From: Planctomycetaceae bacterium
Lineage (GTDB): Bacteria > Planctomycetota > Planctomycetia > Planctomycetales > Planctomycetaceae
Direction: 5' to 3'
NCBI GenBank assembly: GCA_020426515.1
Contig: JAGQPW010000002.1
Span: forward strand, 1 to 37,469
DNA length: 37,469 bases
Shown here: positions 1-9,207 of the stretch, piece by piece
Numbering within the stretch: position 1 is the stretch's first letter
Layout: each line of letters begins with the position of its first letter
Program-made: the position numbers and the translations under genes
The notes under the pieces: model-generated
The model's database searches: none
Told to the model about the DNA's origin: nothing
Seen by the model: the letters and a program-made list of their open reading frames with translations, nothing else

Positions 1-603
1 AACAACATTCCGTTCACCGTCACCCGCCCGCCGCGCGAGCCGTTTGAGCAGATTCGCATCGTTGCCGCCAAGGCCGCCGATACGGCATGGTTTGCCCATC
101 GCAAGATTGAAGCCCACGAGCCCAATGTTCCACTCGGCATGGTGCAGCGGGAAGTGGTACTGAAGTACCGTCGCCCCAGCGAGGAGGATGTTGCTGCAGC
201 CCGAAAGGTGCTGGAACTGAAGGACGAAAAAGAGATCGAGAACCTGCCTCGACTCGCGCAGAATTACGCCCGTCAAACGGTGCGGGCCGCCGAACGCGAA
301 GAAGAAACCCTCACCGTGCTCGTGCAGGCGATTCGTATTGGCGATCTGGCGATCTGCGGGATTCCGTTTGAGACCTTTGCCGAAATCGGCCTCGAACTCA
401 AAGATCGCAGCCCCTTCCCCCAAACCATGGTCATCGGCCTCGCCAACGGCCGCTACGGCTACTTGCCAACGCCCGAACAGCACCGCCTGGGAGGCTACGA
501 AACGTGGCTGGGCACCAACATCGTGCAGGAAGACACATCTGTGATTCTGACGGAGAATCTGGTGGAGATGATGAACGAACTGCACGGGGCGAGTGCGAAG
601 TAG
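1..603 (+). CDS. Neutral/alkaline ceramidase-like protein, C-terminal part (5' truncated by window edge)
   Basis: The reading frame is open from the first base to the TAG at 601-603, so the gene begins before the window and about 200 C-terminal residues are visible. The segment has the IRIGDLAICGIPFETFAEIG core and a later YGYLPTPEQHRLGGYETW block, which are typical of the neutral/alkaline non-lysosomal ceramidase-like proteins common in Planctomycetota. Those proteins are usually secreted and hydrolyse, or are related to enzymes that hydrolyse, the amide bond of ceramide. The catalytic N-terminal part is outside the window, so activity cannot be judged. Family assignment is from recognised motifs; the true substrate in planctomycetes is unknown. 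An internal ATG at 139 exists but is unlikely to be the start, because upstream sequence in the same frame is equally protein-like. Confidence 0.75.
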   Translation, partial: NNIPFTVTRPPREPFEQIRIVAAKAADTAWFAHRKIEAHEPNVPLGMVQREVVLKYRRPSEEDVAAARKVLELKDEKEIENLPRLAQNYARQTVRAAEREEETLTVLVQAIRIGDLAICGIPFETFAEIGLELKDRSPFPQTMVIGLANGRYGYLPTPEQHRLGGYETWLGTNIVQEDTSVILTENLVEMMNELHGASAK

Positions 604-985
<382 letters not shown>

Positions 986-1981
986 ATGCGTCCCGAGCAA
1001 ACCTGCTGGTTCCCTCGCCTCTGCTCCGCTGTGAATCACGGCAGGGGGCTGCAGTGGGCGGTTCTCTGGCTGCTGATGGTCTTCATTATTCCCCAGCAGC
1101 CCAGTGCGGCTCAGGCTCCAGCCACGGAAGCCGAACCCAATCCGACTCCCGACGCACCTGCTGAAGAGGCCCAGCCAACGTCCTCCCCTCCTGTCAAACG
1201 GATGTTGCTGCAGGAAAACTTCCCCAATGGGGAATGGGCCTTTTTTGGCAGCAAGAAGGAGTCGGCCCTGAAGGACACCTGGAAACTGGTGAAAGGGGAA
1301 AAGCCTGAGGACCTGACGCTTGTCTGTACTGGCGAACCCTACGGATATATCCGCACACGCCAGGTCTTTGGGGATTTCGAATTGGGACTGCAATGGCGAT
1401 ACCCCAAGGACGAAAACGGCAACAGCGGCCTGCTGCTGTTCACTGCGGGGGAAGATCGCCTGTGGCCCGATTCCCTGCAAATTCAATTGCACCATTCAAC
1501 CGCGGGCAGCACGTTTCCCGGCGGAGCCGCCAAGGCGGATAACGAACTGCGAAACGTCCCGCTGCTTTCGCGTCCTCCCGGCCAGTGGAACGAATGTGTG
1601 GTCACGAGCGAACAGGGACGCGTGACCGTCGTGATCAATGGCAAGAAGGTCGGCGAAGTGACTGGCTGCACCCCAAACTCCGGCACCATCGCCCTGCAAA
1701 GCGAAGGATCGGAAATTCACTTTCGTCAGATCTGGATCAAGGAACTTGGCAAAATTGAATCCACCATGTCACAGGGCATGACCCCGCCCACCTGGGAGGA
1801 GTTCTTGCCACCACGGATCCGCCGCCGACTCATGCGCAACCCTTCGGTATCGACCGACGAAGTCTGGATCGTGCGGGATACGATCCGACGGGGACGGAAT
1901 TCCAACCATGATTTTCAGGTCTGGTACGAGCACCTTCCCGCAAACTGCACGATCGCCCCGGGCACACAGGCAGTACCATAG
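986..1981 (+). CDS. Secreted DUF1080 (3-keto-disaccharide hydrolase-like) protein
   Basis: The protein is about 331 residues. I chose the ATG at 986 because it gives a signal peptide (basic start, hydrophobic AVLWLLMVFIIP, AQA cleavage site); an upstream ATG at 920 gives an implausible extension. A proline/alanine/glutamate-rich linker follows. Next is a concanavalin-like beta-sandwich of the DUF1080 type: a ten-residue stretch LLQENFPNGE, then IRTRQVFGDFELGLQWRY, GNSGLLLF, QIQLHH and a W-N-E plus VVINGKKVGEV region. DUF1080 proteins are very abundant in planctomycetes and are linked to sugar or polysaccharide breakdown; some are 3-keto-disaccharide hydrolases. The C-terminal 70 or so residues after the sandwich (basic, RRRLMRNPS region) are not typical of the family. 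No adjacent sulfatase, oxidoreductase or carbohydrate gene was seen. Confidence 0.8.
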   Translation: MRPEQTCWFPRLCSAVNHGRGLQWAVLWLLMVFIIPQQPSAAQAPATEAEPNPTPDAPAEEAQPTSSPPVKRMLLQENFPNGEWAFFGSKKESALKDTWKLVKGEKPEDLTLVCTGEPYGYIRTRQVFGDFELGLQWRYPKDENGNSGLLLFTAGEDRLWPDSLQIQLHHSTAGSTFPGGAAKADNELRNVPLLSRPPGQWNECVVTSEQGRVTVVINGKKVGEVTGCTPNSGTIALQSEGSEIHFRQIWIKELGKIESTMSQGMTPPTWEEFLPPRIRRRLMRNPSVSTDEVWIVRDTIRRGRNSNHDFQVWYEHLPANCTIAPGTQAVP

Positions 1982-2354
1982 CGTCTGGACTTCTCCACGT
2001 TCCCGTCTCCCGCCTGCCTCAAACCACCAGGCCAGTTCGTCGGTGGAGCGATTTCCCCGGCAGCCTACCGTCGGAGTGCATGGCCCTGCGGATTCCGCTC
2101 CGCCCACAATCAAAAGTTTGACCAAGTCCAGCGGTTTTCCGAACTCAAATCGTAGCCACACCGATCCCGTACGCTACGATTCCCACGTCGCACAAAAGTG
2201 GACATGGTCATCGGGGAAATGTTCAATCACTTCACCGCAGGCCTGTCTTTTCCACTGAGGCGACCGGGCTGTCTTGTCAGCCTCGACGGTTCTGGCGGAA
2301 GAGGCTAAGACATGGGTTCTCCGCTTATCAATGATTGACTGATCGGGAAGTGCC
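1982..2354. other. Intergenic region, nothing recognised
   Basis: About 370 bases between the DUF1080 gene and nfeD. Several short open frames exist on both strands but none shows a known motif, a start with ribosome binding site, or convincing codon use. It probably holds the nfeD promoter; no clear -35/-10 pair was identified. Confidence 0.5.
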
Positions 2355-2948
2355 ATGGACCCGCAAGTCCTTGCCATCGTACTGTTGCTCGCCGGACTGG
2401 CGCTGATATTCGCCGAGTTGTTCGTCCCCTCGGGCGGCATCATCGCGGTGGCCTGCGTAATGTGTCTGGCCGGGTCCATCTACTTTGCCCATCGCGCGTG
2501 GTCGACATCGAACCCCATCCTGTTCTGGGTCTACCTGTCGAGCTTACTCTTCATCATTCCCGGCACCTTATATGGGGCGTTCCAGCTGCTCACCCGCACC
2601 TCCCTCGGAAACCGCGTACTGCTGCAGGCTCCCACCTCGGAAGAAGTGACCCCCTACCAGCACGAAGTGGCTCGCCTGCGGGGCTACATTGGGCAACACG
2701 GCAAGGCATTGTCCCTGATGACGCCCGGTGGCATGGTTATTGTTGACGGAGAGCGGCTGCATGCGGTGGCCCGCTCCATCATGATCGAAGCCGGGGCGGA
2801 TGTCACAGTGATTGGCGTCGACGGAACCCGCATCATCGTCCAGCCGCGAACAGCCGAGGAGCCCGATCAGCCAATCGCGGACGATTCCTCCGCCAGTGGC
2901 GACTCCAGCGATTCCGGCGAAATCGATCGTCTGAATCCGTTTGGTTGA
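2355..2948 (+). CDS. nfeD: NfeD-like membrane protein (short form)
   Basis: This is a 197-residue protein. It has three hydrophobic segments (about residues 5-25, 28-46 and 54-76) with the LALIFAELFVPSGGIIAV start typical of NfeD. A C-terminal OB-fold domain (about 105-163) carries the LRGYIGQHGKAL, PGGMVIVDGERL and GADVTVIGVDG signatures. The last 30 residues are acidic, serine-rich and probably disordered. NfeD proteins work in membranes with stomatin/flotillin-type partners and are thought to shape membrane microdomains or act with a ClpP-like serine protease. The short form here lacks the protease domain, and no stomatin or flotillin gene is visible nearby. The start at 2355 has a GGGAAG element just upstream. 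The next gene begins 17 bases after its stop, suggesting co-transcription. Confidence 0.85.
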   Translation: MDPQVLAIVLLLAGLALIFAELFVPSGGIIAVACVMCLAGSIYFAHRAWSTSNPILFWVYLSSLLFIIPGTLYGAFQLLTRTSLGNRVLLQAPTSEEVTPYQHEVARLRGYIGQHGKALSLMTPGGMVIVDGERLHAVARSIMIEAGADVTVIGVDGTRIIVQPRTAEEPDQPIADDSSASGDSSDSGEIDRLNPFG

Positions 2949-2965
2949 GCTGGGAGACTGGTGTC

Positions 2966-3589
2966 ATGGATCGTCGGCTATGGGTCCTCGGATCAGCGGG
3001 AGCGCTGCTGGCCGCTGTGGTCACATTTCGTATCCGGCAGCTCAACGAATGGGGTTCCCGCCCGGCGGCCGAACGACCACAGTTGCGACGTTTCGCCCCG
3101 GAATTCGAGCTCAACGATCAGCGGAGCCATCTGGTCAAGTTCCAGCGTTATCTGGGGCGGACGCAACTGGTGGTTGTTTTTTTTGACGACACGCTCGGTG
3201 CTGACAGCGATCCTGTCCTGCGTCCGTTGATCGACCATGCCGATGCGATCGAAGCTGCTGGCATTCAACTGGTCGGCGTCAGTGCGGCCACCCCCTTTGC
3301 CAACCGGCAGGCCGAAGAACGACTGGGCCACAAGGTCGACTTTCCACTGCTCACCGATGTCGACCTGACGAGTCCGATCACCGTCCCCACACATCGCCTG
3401 TACGGACGCTTCGACGACCAGACGGGTACACCACTCACTGGACTGTTCCTGATCGATCGGAAGCAGACCGTTTTGATGAATCCCCGGAACGGTTTCCCTG
3501 CCCCGGTCGCCGATCCGGCGCAGGCGGTTGCGTCATTGATCAAGGGAGAGTGGCCATCGGAACAAGCTACCGAGGCACAGGACCGCTGA
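2966..3589 (+). CDS. Membrane-anchored peroxiredoxin/redoxin-fold protein lacking the catalytic cysteine
   Basis: The ATG at 2966 has a GGAG about ten bases upstream and gives a 207-residue protein; a TTG at 2945 would overlap nfeD and is less likely. The N-terminus is a hydrophobic anchor (LWVLGSAGALLAAVVTF). The rest follows the AhpC/TSA (Bcp-like) fold: APEFELNDQR, the strand QLVVVFFDDT, then GIQLVGVSA, FPLLTD and TGLFLIDR. In Bcp-type peroxiredoxins the peroxidatic cysteine sits in a DDTPGC motif; here the corresponding stretch is DDTLGA, with alanine at residue 79, and the whole protein has no cysteine. It therefore cannot be a thiol peroxidase and may be a structural or binding derivative. 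It follows nfeD at 17 bases, so the two are probably one operon. An eight-T run (3177-3184) lies in the motif region. Confidence 0.7.
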   Translation: MDRRLWVLGSAGALLAAVVTFRIRQLNEWGSRPAAERPQLRRFAPEFELNDQRSHLVKFQRYLGRTQLVVVFFDDTLGADSDPVLRPLIDHADAIEAAGIQLVGVSAATPFANRQAEERLGHKVDFPLLTDVDLTSPITVPTHRLYGRFDDQTGTPLTGLFLIDRKQTVLMNPRNGFPAPVADPAQAVASLIKGEWPSEQATEAQDR

Positions 3590-3596
3590 GGTCGAC

Positions 3597-4616
3597 CTAC
3601 TTCGCACTCTTGGCTTCGGCCCGCAACCGCGTCACAACGGCCTGAACATCCGCAGCGGGAATTGCGTAACTCTCCGTGCGTCCTGCGCGGGCAATGTTCA
3701 CTGCCACCGCCTCGCCATTGAGATCGATCAGACTGCCTCCACAATCACGCGGCCGCAGCACCGTATCGTGCTGCAGAGCGGAAGGGAAGTTGTCTCGCCG
3801 GCCACTCAACTCACCCCCCAGCTGATTCTGCATCGCGATTCGCGAGAGAAAATCTCCAAATGGATGAGTCAGCGTCACAGCGAGTTCCAGCTCTTCTTCG
3901 CCACGCATGACTTTCACCGAAATCGTCTCGCCCGGTCGGAACTTGCGAACCGTACTGATCACCGAACTCCCGGTTTCCATCAGCTGGCGATTGAGTTCCA
4001 GGATCACATCTCCCGGTTGCATTCCCGCCGAGGCGGCACCGCCGTCTTCAAAGACGCGACGAATCTGGGCCACTCCGGTCCGCTCCAGCTCAATCCCCAA
4101 CACTCCGTGAATGCCGGCATCGGGAATTTTCCGAGGCTGCACGCTCAGCACACCCACGGCCACGGGAGCTGCGGCCGTCCCCGGCGTCACCAGCCATTGT
4201 CCGTCCATCAACTTTTGAGCCGCGCTCCAGCGAACCGGTCGCAGGTTCGAGGCCGAAATCTTGATCAGCGCGAGATCCTCAGCCTCCGTCCGGGCCATCA
4301 GTGTGGCCGGATACTGGCGTCCATTGCTGAGTTCGACGGTCATCGGATCATCAAGCTCGCTGGCCTTCGTCAGAATCTCACCATTGCTCGTCAGGATCGT
4401 CCCCAGGGCCACCGCCTTTCCATCCTTGCCACGAATCTGCACGGTCCAGTGGTGGGCTTCGGTAATGACTTCGCGAAACAGATTTCGAAAGCTGCTGCCG
4501 GTAACGAGGAACGGATCTCGCAGGCGTTCACGTGGATCTTCGGCCTGAGCAACGACCGCGAGGCTCAACAGAACCACAATCAGCCGTGGGACTCGTGAGA
4601 GAATCGTTCGCGGCAT
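3597..4616 (-). CDS. HtrA/Deg-like trypsin-fold pseudoprotease with an inserted PDZ domain
   Basis: The start at 4616 has AGAGG about nine bases upstream and gives a 339-residue protein with a signal peptide (cleavage near residue 25). Residues about 55-160 match the first half of the HtrA protease fold: GTILTSNGEILT and, further on, EDLALIKI with the catalytic-like Asp114. The catalytic His position (TNNHVV in HtrA) reads KASEL. A PDZ domain follows (about 172-250; AGMQPGDVILELNR). After the PDZ comes a segment, about 278-312, that matches the end of the trypsin fold. It reads like the QTDAAINPGNSGG-PLVN stretch of HtrA, but as LQHDTVLRPRDCGG-SLIDLNGEAVAVN, with Cys292 where the serine nucleophile should be. 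The PDZ thus appears nested inside the protease domain, and two of the three catalytic residues are changed. It is probably a periplasmic binding or scaffold protein. It is convergent with the preceding gene. Confidence 0.75.
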   Translation of the reverse strand: MPRTILSRVPRLIVVLLSLAVVAQAEDPRERLRDPFLVTGSSFRNLFREVITEAHHWTVQIRGKDGKAVALGTILTSNGEILTKASELDDPMTVELSNGRQYPATLMARTEAEDLALIKISASNLRPVRWSAAQKLMDGQWLVTPGTAAAPVAVGVLSVQPRKIPDAGIHGVLGIELERTGVAQIRRVFEDGGAASAGMQPGDVILELNRQLMETGSSVISTVRKFRPGETISVKVMRGEEELELAVTLTHPFGDFLSRIAMQNQLGGELSGRRDNFPSALQHDTVLRPRDCGGSLIDLNGEAVAVNIARAGRTESYAIPAADVQAVVTRLRAEAKSAK

Positions 4617-4918
4617 GGCTTTTCCTCTGGGAATCAGCAAATGGGAAAAGAGGATGAATGGCGCACGACCGTGCACGTTCAAATTCTAACTCGATTCGGA
4701 ACAGATGGCGAACGATTTTCAGCCGAAACAGCCAATCCGGCCTGCCACCGCAAGAGTCGTGACAACGAGCAGAATGCGGTTCAGCCATCGCCAAAACATC
4801 AGGCAGGAATCCCGTCGGAACCTCGACACCTGCCAGCAATCACGGTCTAATCACACGGCAGTGGCAGCACGCCGCCGCAAGAATCACCAACCCGTACATT
4901 CCGATCCTCGATTCGCAC
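4617..4918. other. Divergent promoter region between the HtrA-like gene and argH
   Basis: About 300 bases between two divergently transcribed genes. Promoters for both must lie here, but no clear consensus promoter, operator or RNA element was recognised. Confidence 0.5.
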
Positions 4919-6295
<1,377 letters not shown>

Positions 6296-6380
6296 CGAGG
6301 ATCACGCATGACCCCGTAGGGTCCTTCCAACGAGCTACCGCCGAATCAATCGAATGACGAAAAGCTGGCCCTCGCCCTGG

Positions 6381-7109
6381 CTACGTGTTCGACGGCTTCA
6401 CCGGCATAATTGACTCAATCACCAGCAAGACCGGCCAGACAACCAGCGAAAGGACGAATCCGACGCTGAGCGATGTTTCGACTGACATCCCCAACGTGAG
6501 GAAGTTAAACAGGAATAACTGCTCTTTGGGCGGAGTTTCCCACACGAAGACGAACAGGATGCTGAATAGCACAAAGGCGAGACTGTACCCGGCGGCGAAG
6601 ACGACGCCATATGGTATTCGCCGTGTCGACTCATCGGGATGGCCGGGGCGCTGACCAGTCGCCTTGAGGAAGAGGTAGTAAAGGCTCTGGCCGAATGAAG
6701 TCAGAAACCAACCGAATCCCCAACGCAACGCCTGGCCAATGAAGTGCATGCCGCCGACCAACCATTGCGGCAGCGCCAGCGAATTTCCTGTCGCACGTCG
6801 GCGACGATCCTCAATCCAATACCAGATCGCAAGGACCGGAATTAAAACGCTTCCCACCGCCAACAGCGGACGCGATGTCAGCCCCATCGCCGACAAGGCA
6901 CCTCCAATAACAGCAATCGGCAGCCAGAGCACAACCACGAGCCGAAAACACGTCAGAATATACCACAGGAAGATCCCAGCAACGGGCCCTCCCTCGGATT
7001 GAATCCTGTACCAATAGCCGCAACGGGGACACGTCGCATACTTCTGAGTCTCCTCGATCTGGTACTGATTTCCGCAGCCCGTCTGTGGGCATGAAATGAT
7101 GCGCGACAT
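6381..7109 (-). CDS. Zinc-ribbon multi-pass membrane protein of unknown function
   Basis: With the ATG at 7109 (AGGA about ten bases upstream) the protein has 242 residues. The first 35 residues hold a zinc-ribbon-like pair of knuckles (CPQTGC and CPRCGYWY), as in MJ0042-type or similar N-terminal zinc fingers. Then follow hydrophobic segments at about 42-70, 72-92, 115-140, 165-190 and 205-235, making roughly five to six membrane helices. No enzymatic motif is seen. It lies downstream of another zinc-ribbon membrane gene on the same strand, separated by 180 bases, and the two may act together. I do not recognise a named family. Confidence 0.6.
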   Translation of the reverse strand: MSRIISCPQTGCGNQYQIEETQKYATCPRCGYWYRIQSEGGPVAGIFLWYILTCFRLVVVLWLPIAVIGGALSAMGLTSRPLLAVGSVLIPVLAIWYWIEDRRRRATGNSLALPQWLVGGMHFIGQALRWGFGWFLTSFGQSLYYLFLKATGQRPGHPDESTRRIPYGVVFAAGYSLAFVLFSILFVFVWETPPKEQLFLFNFLTLGMSVETSLSVGFVLSLVVWPVLLVIESIMPVKPSNT

Positions 7110-7289
7110 TGTGGTTCCTAATCCAGATTGGAGCAAATGCTGACGCGACGGAGTCGCTCTGCCAAGGGTGGCGGGAGCGCTACGCCGAAGGTGAGCCGTT
7201 TGGTTAGATTTGTTGACAAGCGTGCCCGGCAAACGACAACGCGTCAAGCCCCCGAAACGATCGCCCTTCCCGAAGTGGGGGCTTCTCCC

Positions 7290-8408
7290 TCACGAACTCG
7301 CAGCTCCAGTCCAGTGATGGTTCCCTTCCACTGGTCGCGTATTGCCGCACGACTCACACGTTGGCAGCAGCGAGTGGCGAGTCTTGCCGCACTGGGGGCA
7401 GGCTTCAAACAGGTTGGTTCCGCAAGCCGGACAGGTGTAGGGGTCTTCAGCGGCGGCATCGCCGGAGGGTTGAGGCCGCAGCTTCTTGATGGTCCGGCGG
7501 GTCCAATACAGAAACGTCAGCGGGCCGCGGCGGATGGGGTAGTCGCAGATGGGGCACAGGAAGGCTTCGTAGGCTTCGCGGTACTGTTTGTGCAGCCAGT
7601 CCGGCTTGGGGAAGCGAATCATCCGCAGCAGGCCAATCAGGACGCGGGTCACGATGACCAGAAACGTGATCACGAGAATGTACTTAAAGTAGCGCGCCGG
7701 GAAATACTGGTGCATCACCAGCATGACTTTGACCACAACGGCAATCGCGAACGCGGTGACCAGCGGCACGTACAGGCTTTCGCGCTGCCGATAGAACAAC
7801 AGCACTGCCACGATCAGCAGCGGCACGAGAACGGCCAACTGCAGGAACGCCAGTTTCAGTTCATGCTGCCGGGACTGTCGTTCATACTCCTGACGAACGG
7901 GCTCGCTCGCAGTGTGGAACTTCTGCTGATTGATCCGCTGCTGGCTTTCGAGATTGCGCAGTTGCTCCTGCAGCCGGGAGATCTCTTCCGTCAGTTCCTG
8001 ATACTGTTTCTGATTGGCCAGAAACCGCTGCTGACTTTCCGCCAGAGCCGCCTGTTCTTCGGGCGAAGGTTTCACATCCTTCTGAAGACTGAGCCGCTGG
8101 AACTCCAGTAACTGCTGCATCGTCTTCTGTGCGTTGTCTGTACTGTCACGGAGAATCCGTTGTCGAGCCTGCTGCGTCTCGACATCTCGCTTGACCAGTT
8201 CCGTTTCCTCCTGCAGCCTCTGCGACTCGGCCGACAGGACTGGATCAAGCATCTGCTCCTGCAACGCGGCGTAGTCTGGGCCGGGCCAGGTGCTGATGTC
8301 CCCCAGCACAAACCCCAGAAACCAGTACGAAAGCAGTCCGAACAGGATCGTGAAGACATGGACCAGGAACCGCTGAGTCCACGGACCGCGGGGCGGAGAT
8401 TTAACCAT
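7290..8408 (-). CDS. Coiled-coil membrane protein with C-terminal zinc ribbons
   Basis: The ATG at 8408 gives a 372-residue protein starting with a short basic segment and one membrane helix (FLVHVFTILFGLLSYWFLGFVLG). A long glutamine/glutamate-rich coiled coil (about residues 45-185) follows, then three closely spaced membrane helices (about 190-275). The cytoplasmic tail contains CPICDYPI, CPACGTN, CPQCGKT and CESCGNT, four cysteine knuckles that probably bind two zinc ions. The layout suggests a sensor or scaffold with an extracytoplasmic or cytoplasmic coiled coil, but no function can be assigned. The downstream same-strand gene also encodes a zinc-ribbon membrane protein. An alternative ATG at 8453 would add 15 residues and is less likely, since it puts polar residues before the anchor. 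Confidence 0.65.
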   Translation of the reverse strand: MVKSPPRGPWTQRFLVHVFTILFGLLSYWFLGFVLGDISTWPGPDYAALQEQMLDPVLSAESQRLQEETELVKRDVETQQARQRILRDSTDNAQKTMQQLLEFQRLSLQKDVKPSPEEQAALAESQQRFLANQKQYQELTEEISRLQEQLRNLESQQRINQQKFHTASEPVRQEYERQSRQHELKLAFLQLAVLVPLLIVAVLLFYRQRESLYVPLVTAFAIAVVVKVMLVMHQYFPARYFKYILVITFLVIVTRVLIGLLRMIRFPKPDWLHKQYREAYEAFLCPICDYPIRRGPLTFLYWTRRTIKKLRPQPSGDAAAEDPYTCPACGTNLFEACPQCGKTRHSLLPTCESCGNTRPVEGNHHWTGAASS

Positions 8409-8859
8409 TGCCGAACTCACTCTCAGGTCTCGAACATCGGCACCCGAAGGCAAACCGCCAGCAGTGCTCGCGCACTATACGCTTTCCGTTGACGCCCCCG
8501 ATAGCATCAATTGTGGTCATGTAATCGCGCAGCACCTTGCCTCTCGCGCCAGTCCCGTTGATCACCGCGCCCCGGTTACGACAGCCGAGTGAACCTGTCA
8601 GCCAGACATTTTTCCCATCCGACGGAAGTTCCGGGCCGCACCTCCACCTGATCACTCGGCAACCAACTTGAATCTGTCTGATACGCAGTGTCCCCGCATC
8701 AGAATCGATTCGTTCGTTGCAACTTTACCGACAACGTGCGAGCAGTCGGCAATTTGTTCCTGTCACACCCGACAATCAACCGAGGAGAATGACATAGCGT
8801 CTGATCCATTCAGATTCGCACCAGACGAATACGAGGAACAGATTGAGCCGAAGGCGACC
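8409..8859. other. Intergenic region between divergent genes
   Basis: About 450 bases upstream of both the coiled-coil membrane gene and the small gene at 8860. No RNA gene or promoter was recognised. The 3' part (8785-8859) is in frame with the small gene and may be coding if translation begins at the unusual ATA at 8794. Confidence 0.4.
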
Positions 8860-9144
8860 ATGAACGACATGATGCGTATATTTGCCAATTGGCCAGCCGC
8901 GATTCCCACCGTGGCGACCGTGGTGACGACCGCTGGGGAAACGATTCCATTTAATGACTACATGCTCACCGACGAACTGATCCTGCTGATTCGACCGCAG
9001 CCGGATGCGAGCGGAACGCGGCGGGTGATCATGAAGCTGAGCGACATTGCGGCTCTTCGAATCATCGACGCCATTGAGCCAGAGCGATTCACTGCCATGG
9101 GGTTCCAGAAGCACATCGACGCTGCGGTGCGTCGACCACGCTAA
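8860..9144 (+). CDS. Small conserved-looking hypothetical protein
   Basis: From the ATG at 8860 the protein has 94 residues, with a compact beta-rich core (ATVVTTAGETIPF, then DELILLIRPQPDASG, then VIMKLSDIAALRIIDAI). I do not recognise the family. The frame is open upstream, and a good AGGAG (8783-8787) is followed six bases later by ATA at 8794, in frame, giving a plausible I/M-ASDPFRF N-terminus that is also acidic and soluble. No ATG, GTG or TTG suits that ribosome binding site in this frame, so the true start is unresolved. It lies 63 bases upstream of the HDOD gene on the same strand, so co-expression is possible. Confidence 0.55.
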   Translation: MNDMMRIFANWPAAIPTVATVVTTAGETIPFNDYMLTDELILLIRPQPDASGTRRVIMKLSDIAALRIIDAIEPERFTAMGFQKHIDAAVRRPR

Positions 9145-9207
9145 CGTGCACTCTGGCCCGGCATTTCCCTACGCAGCGACGACATTTCCATTTCTTCGCG
9201 TGCTCCT

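Noticed and set aside
3768..4598. Plus-strand open frame of about 276 codons
   Set aside because: Antisense shadow of the HtrA-like gene with no recognisable motif.
7128..8111. Plus-strand open frame of about 327 codons
   Set aside because: It is antisense to the coiled-coil/zinc-ribbon gene, whose membrane helices and cysteine knuckles are clearly real.
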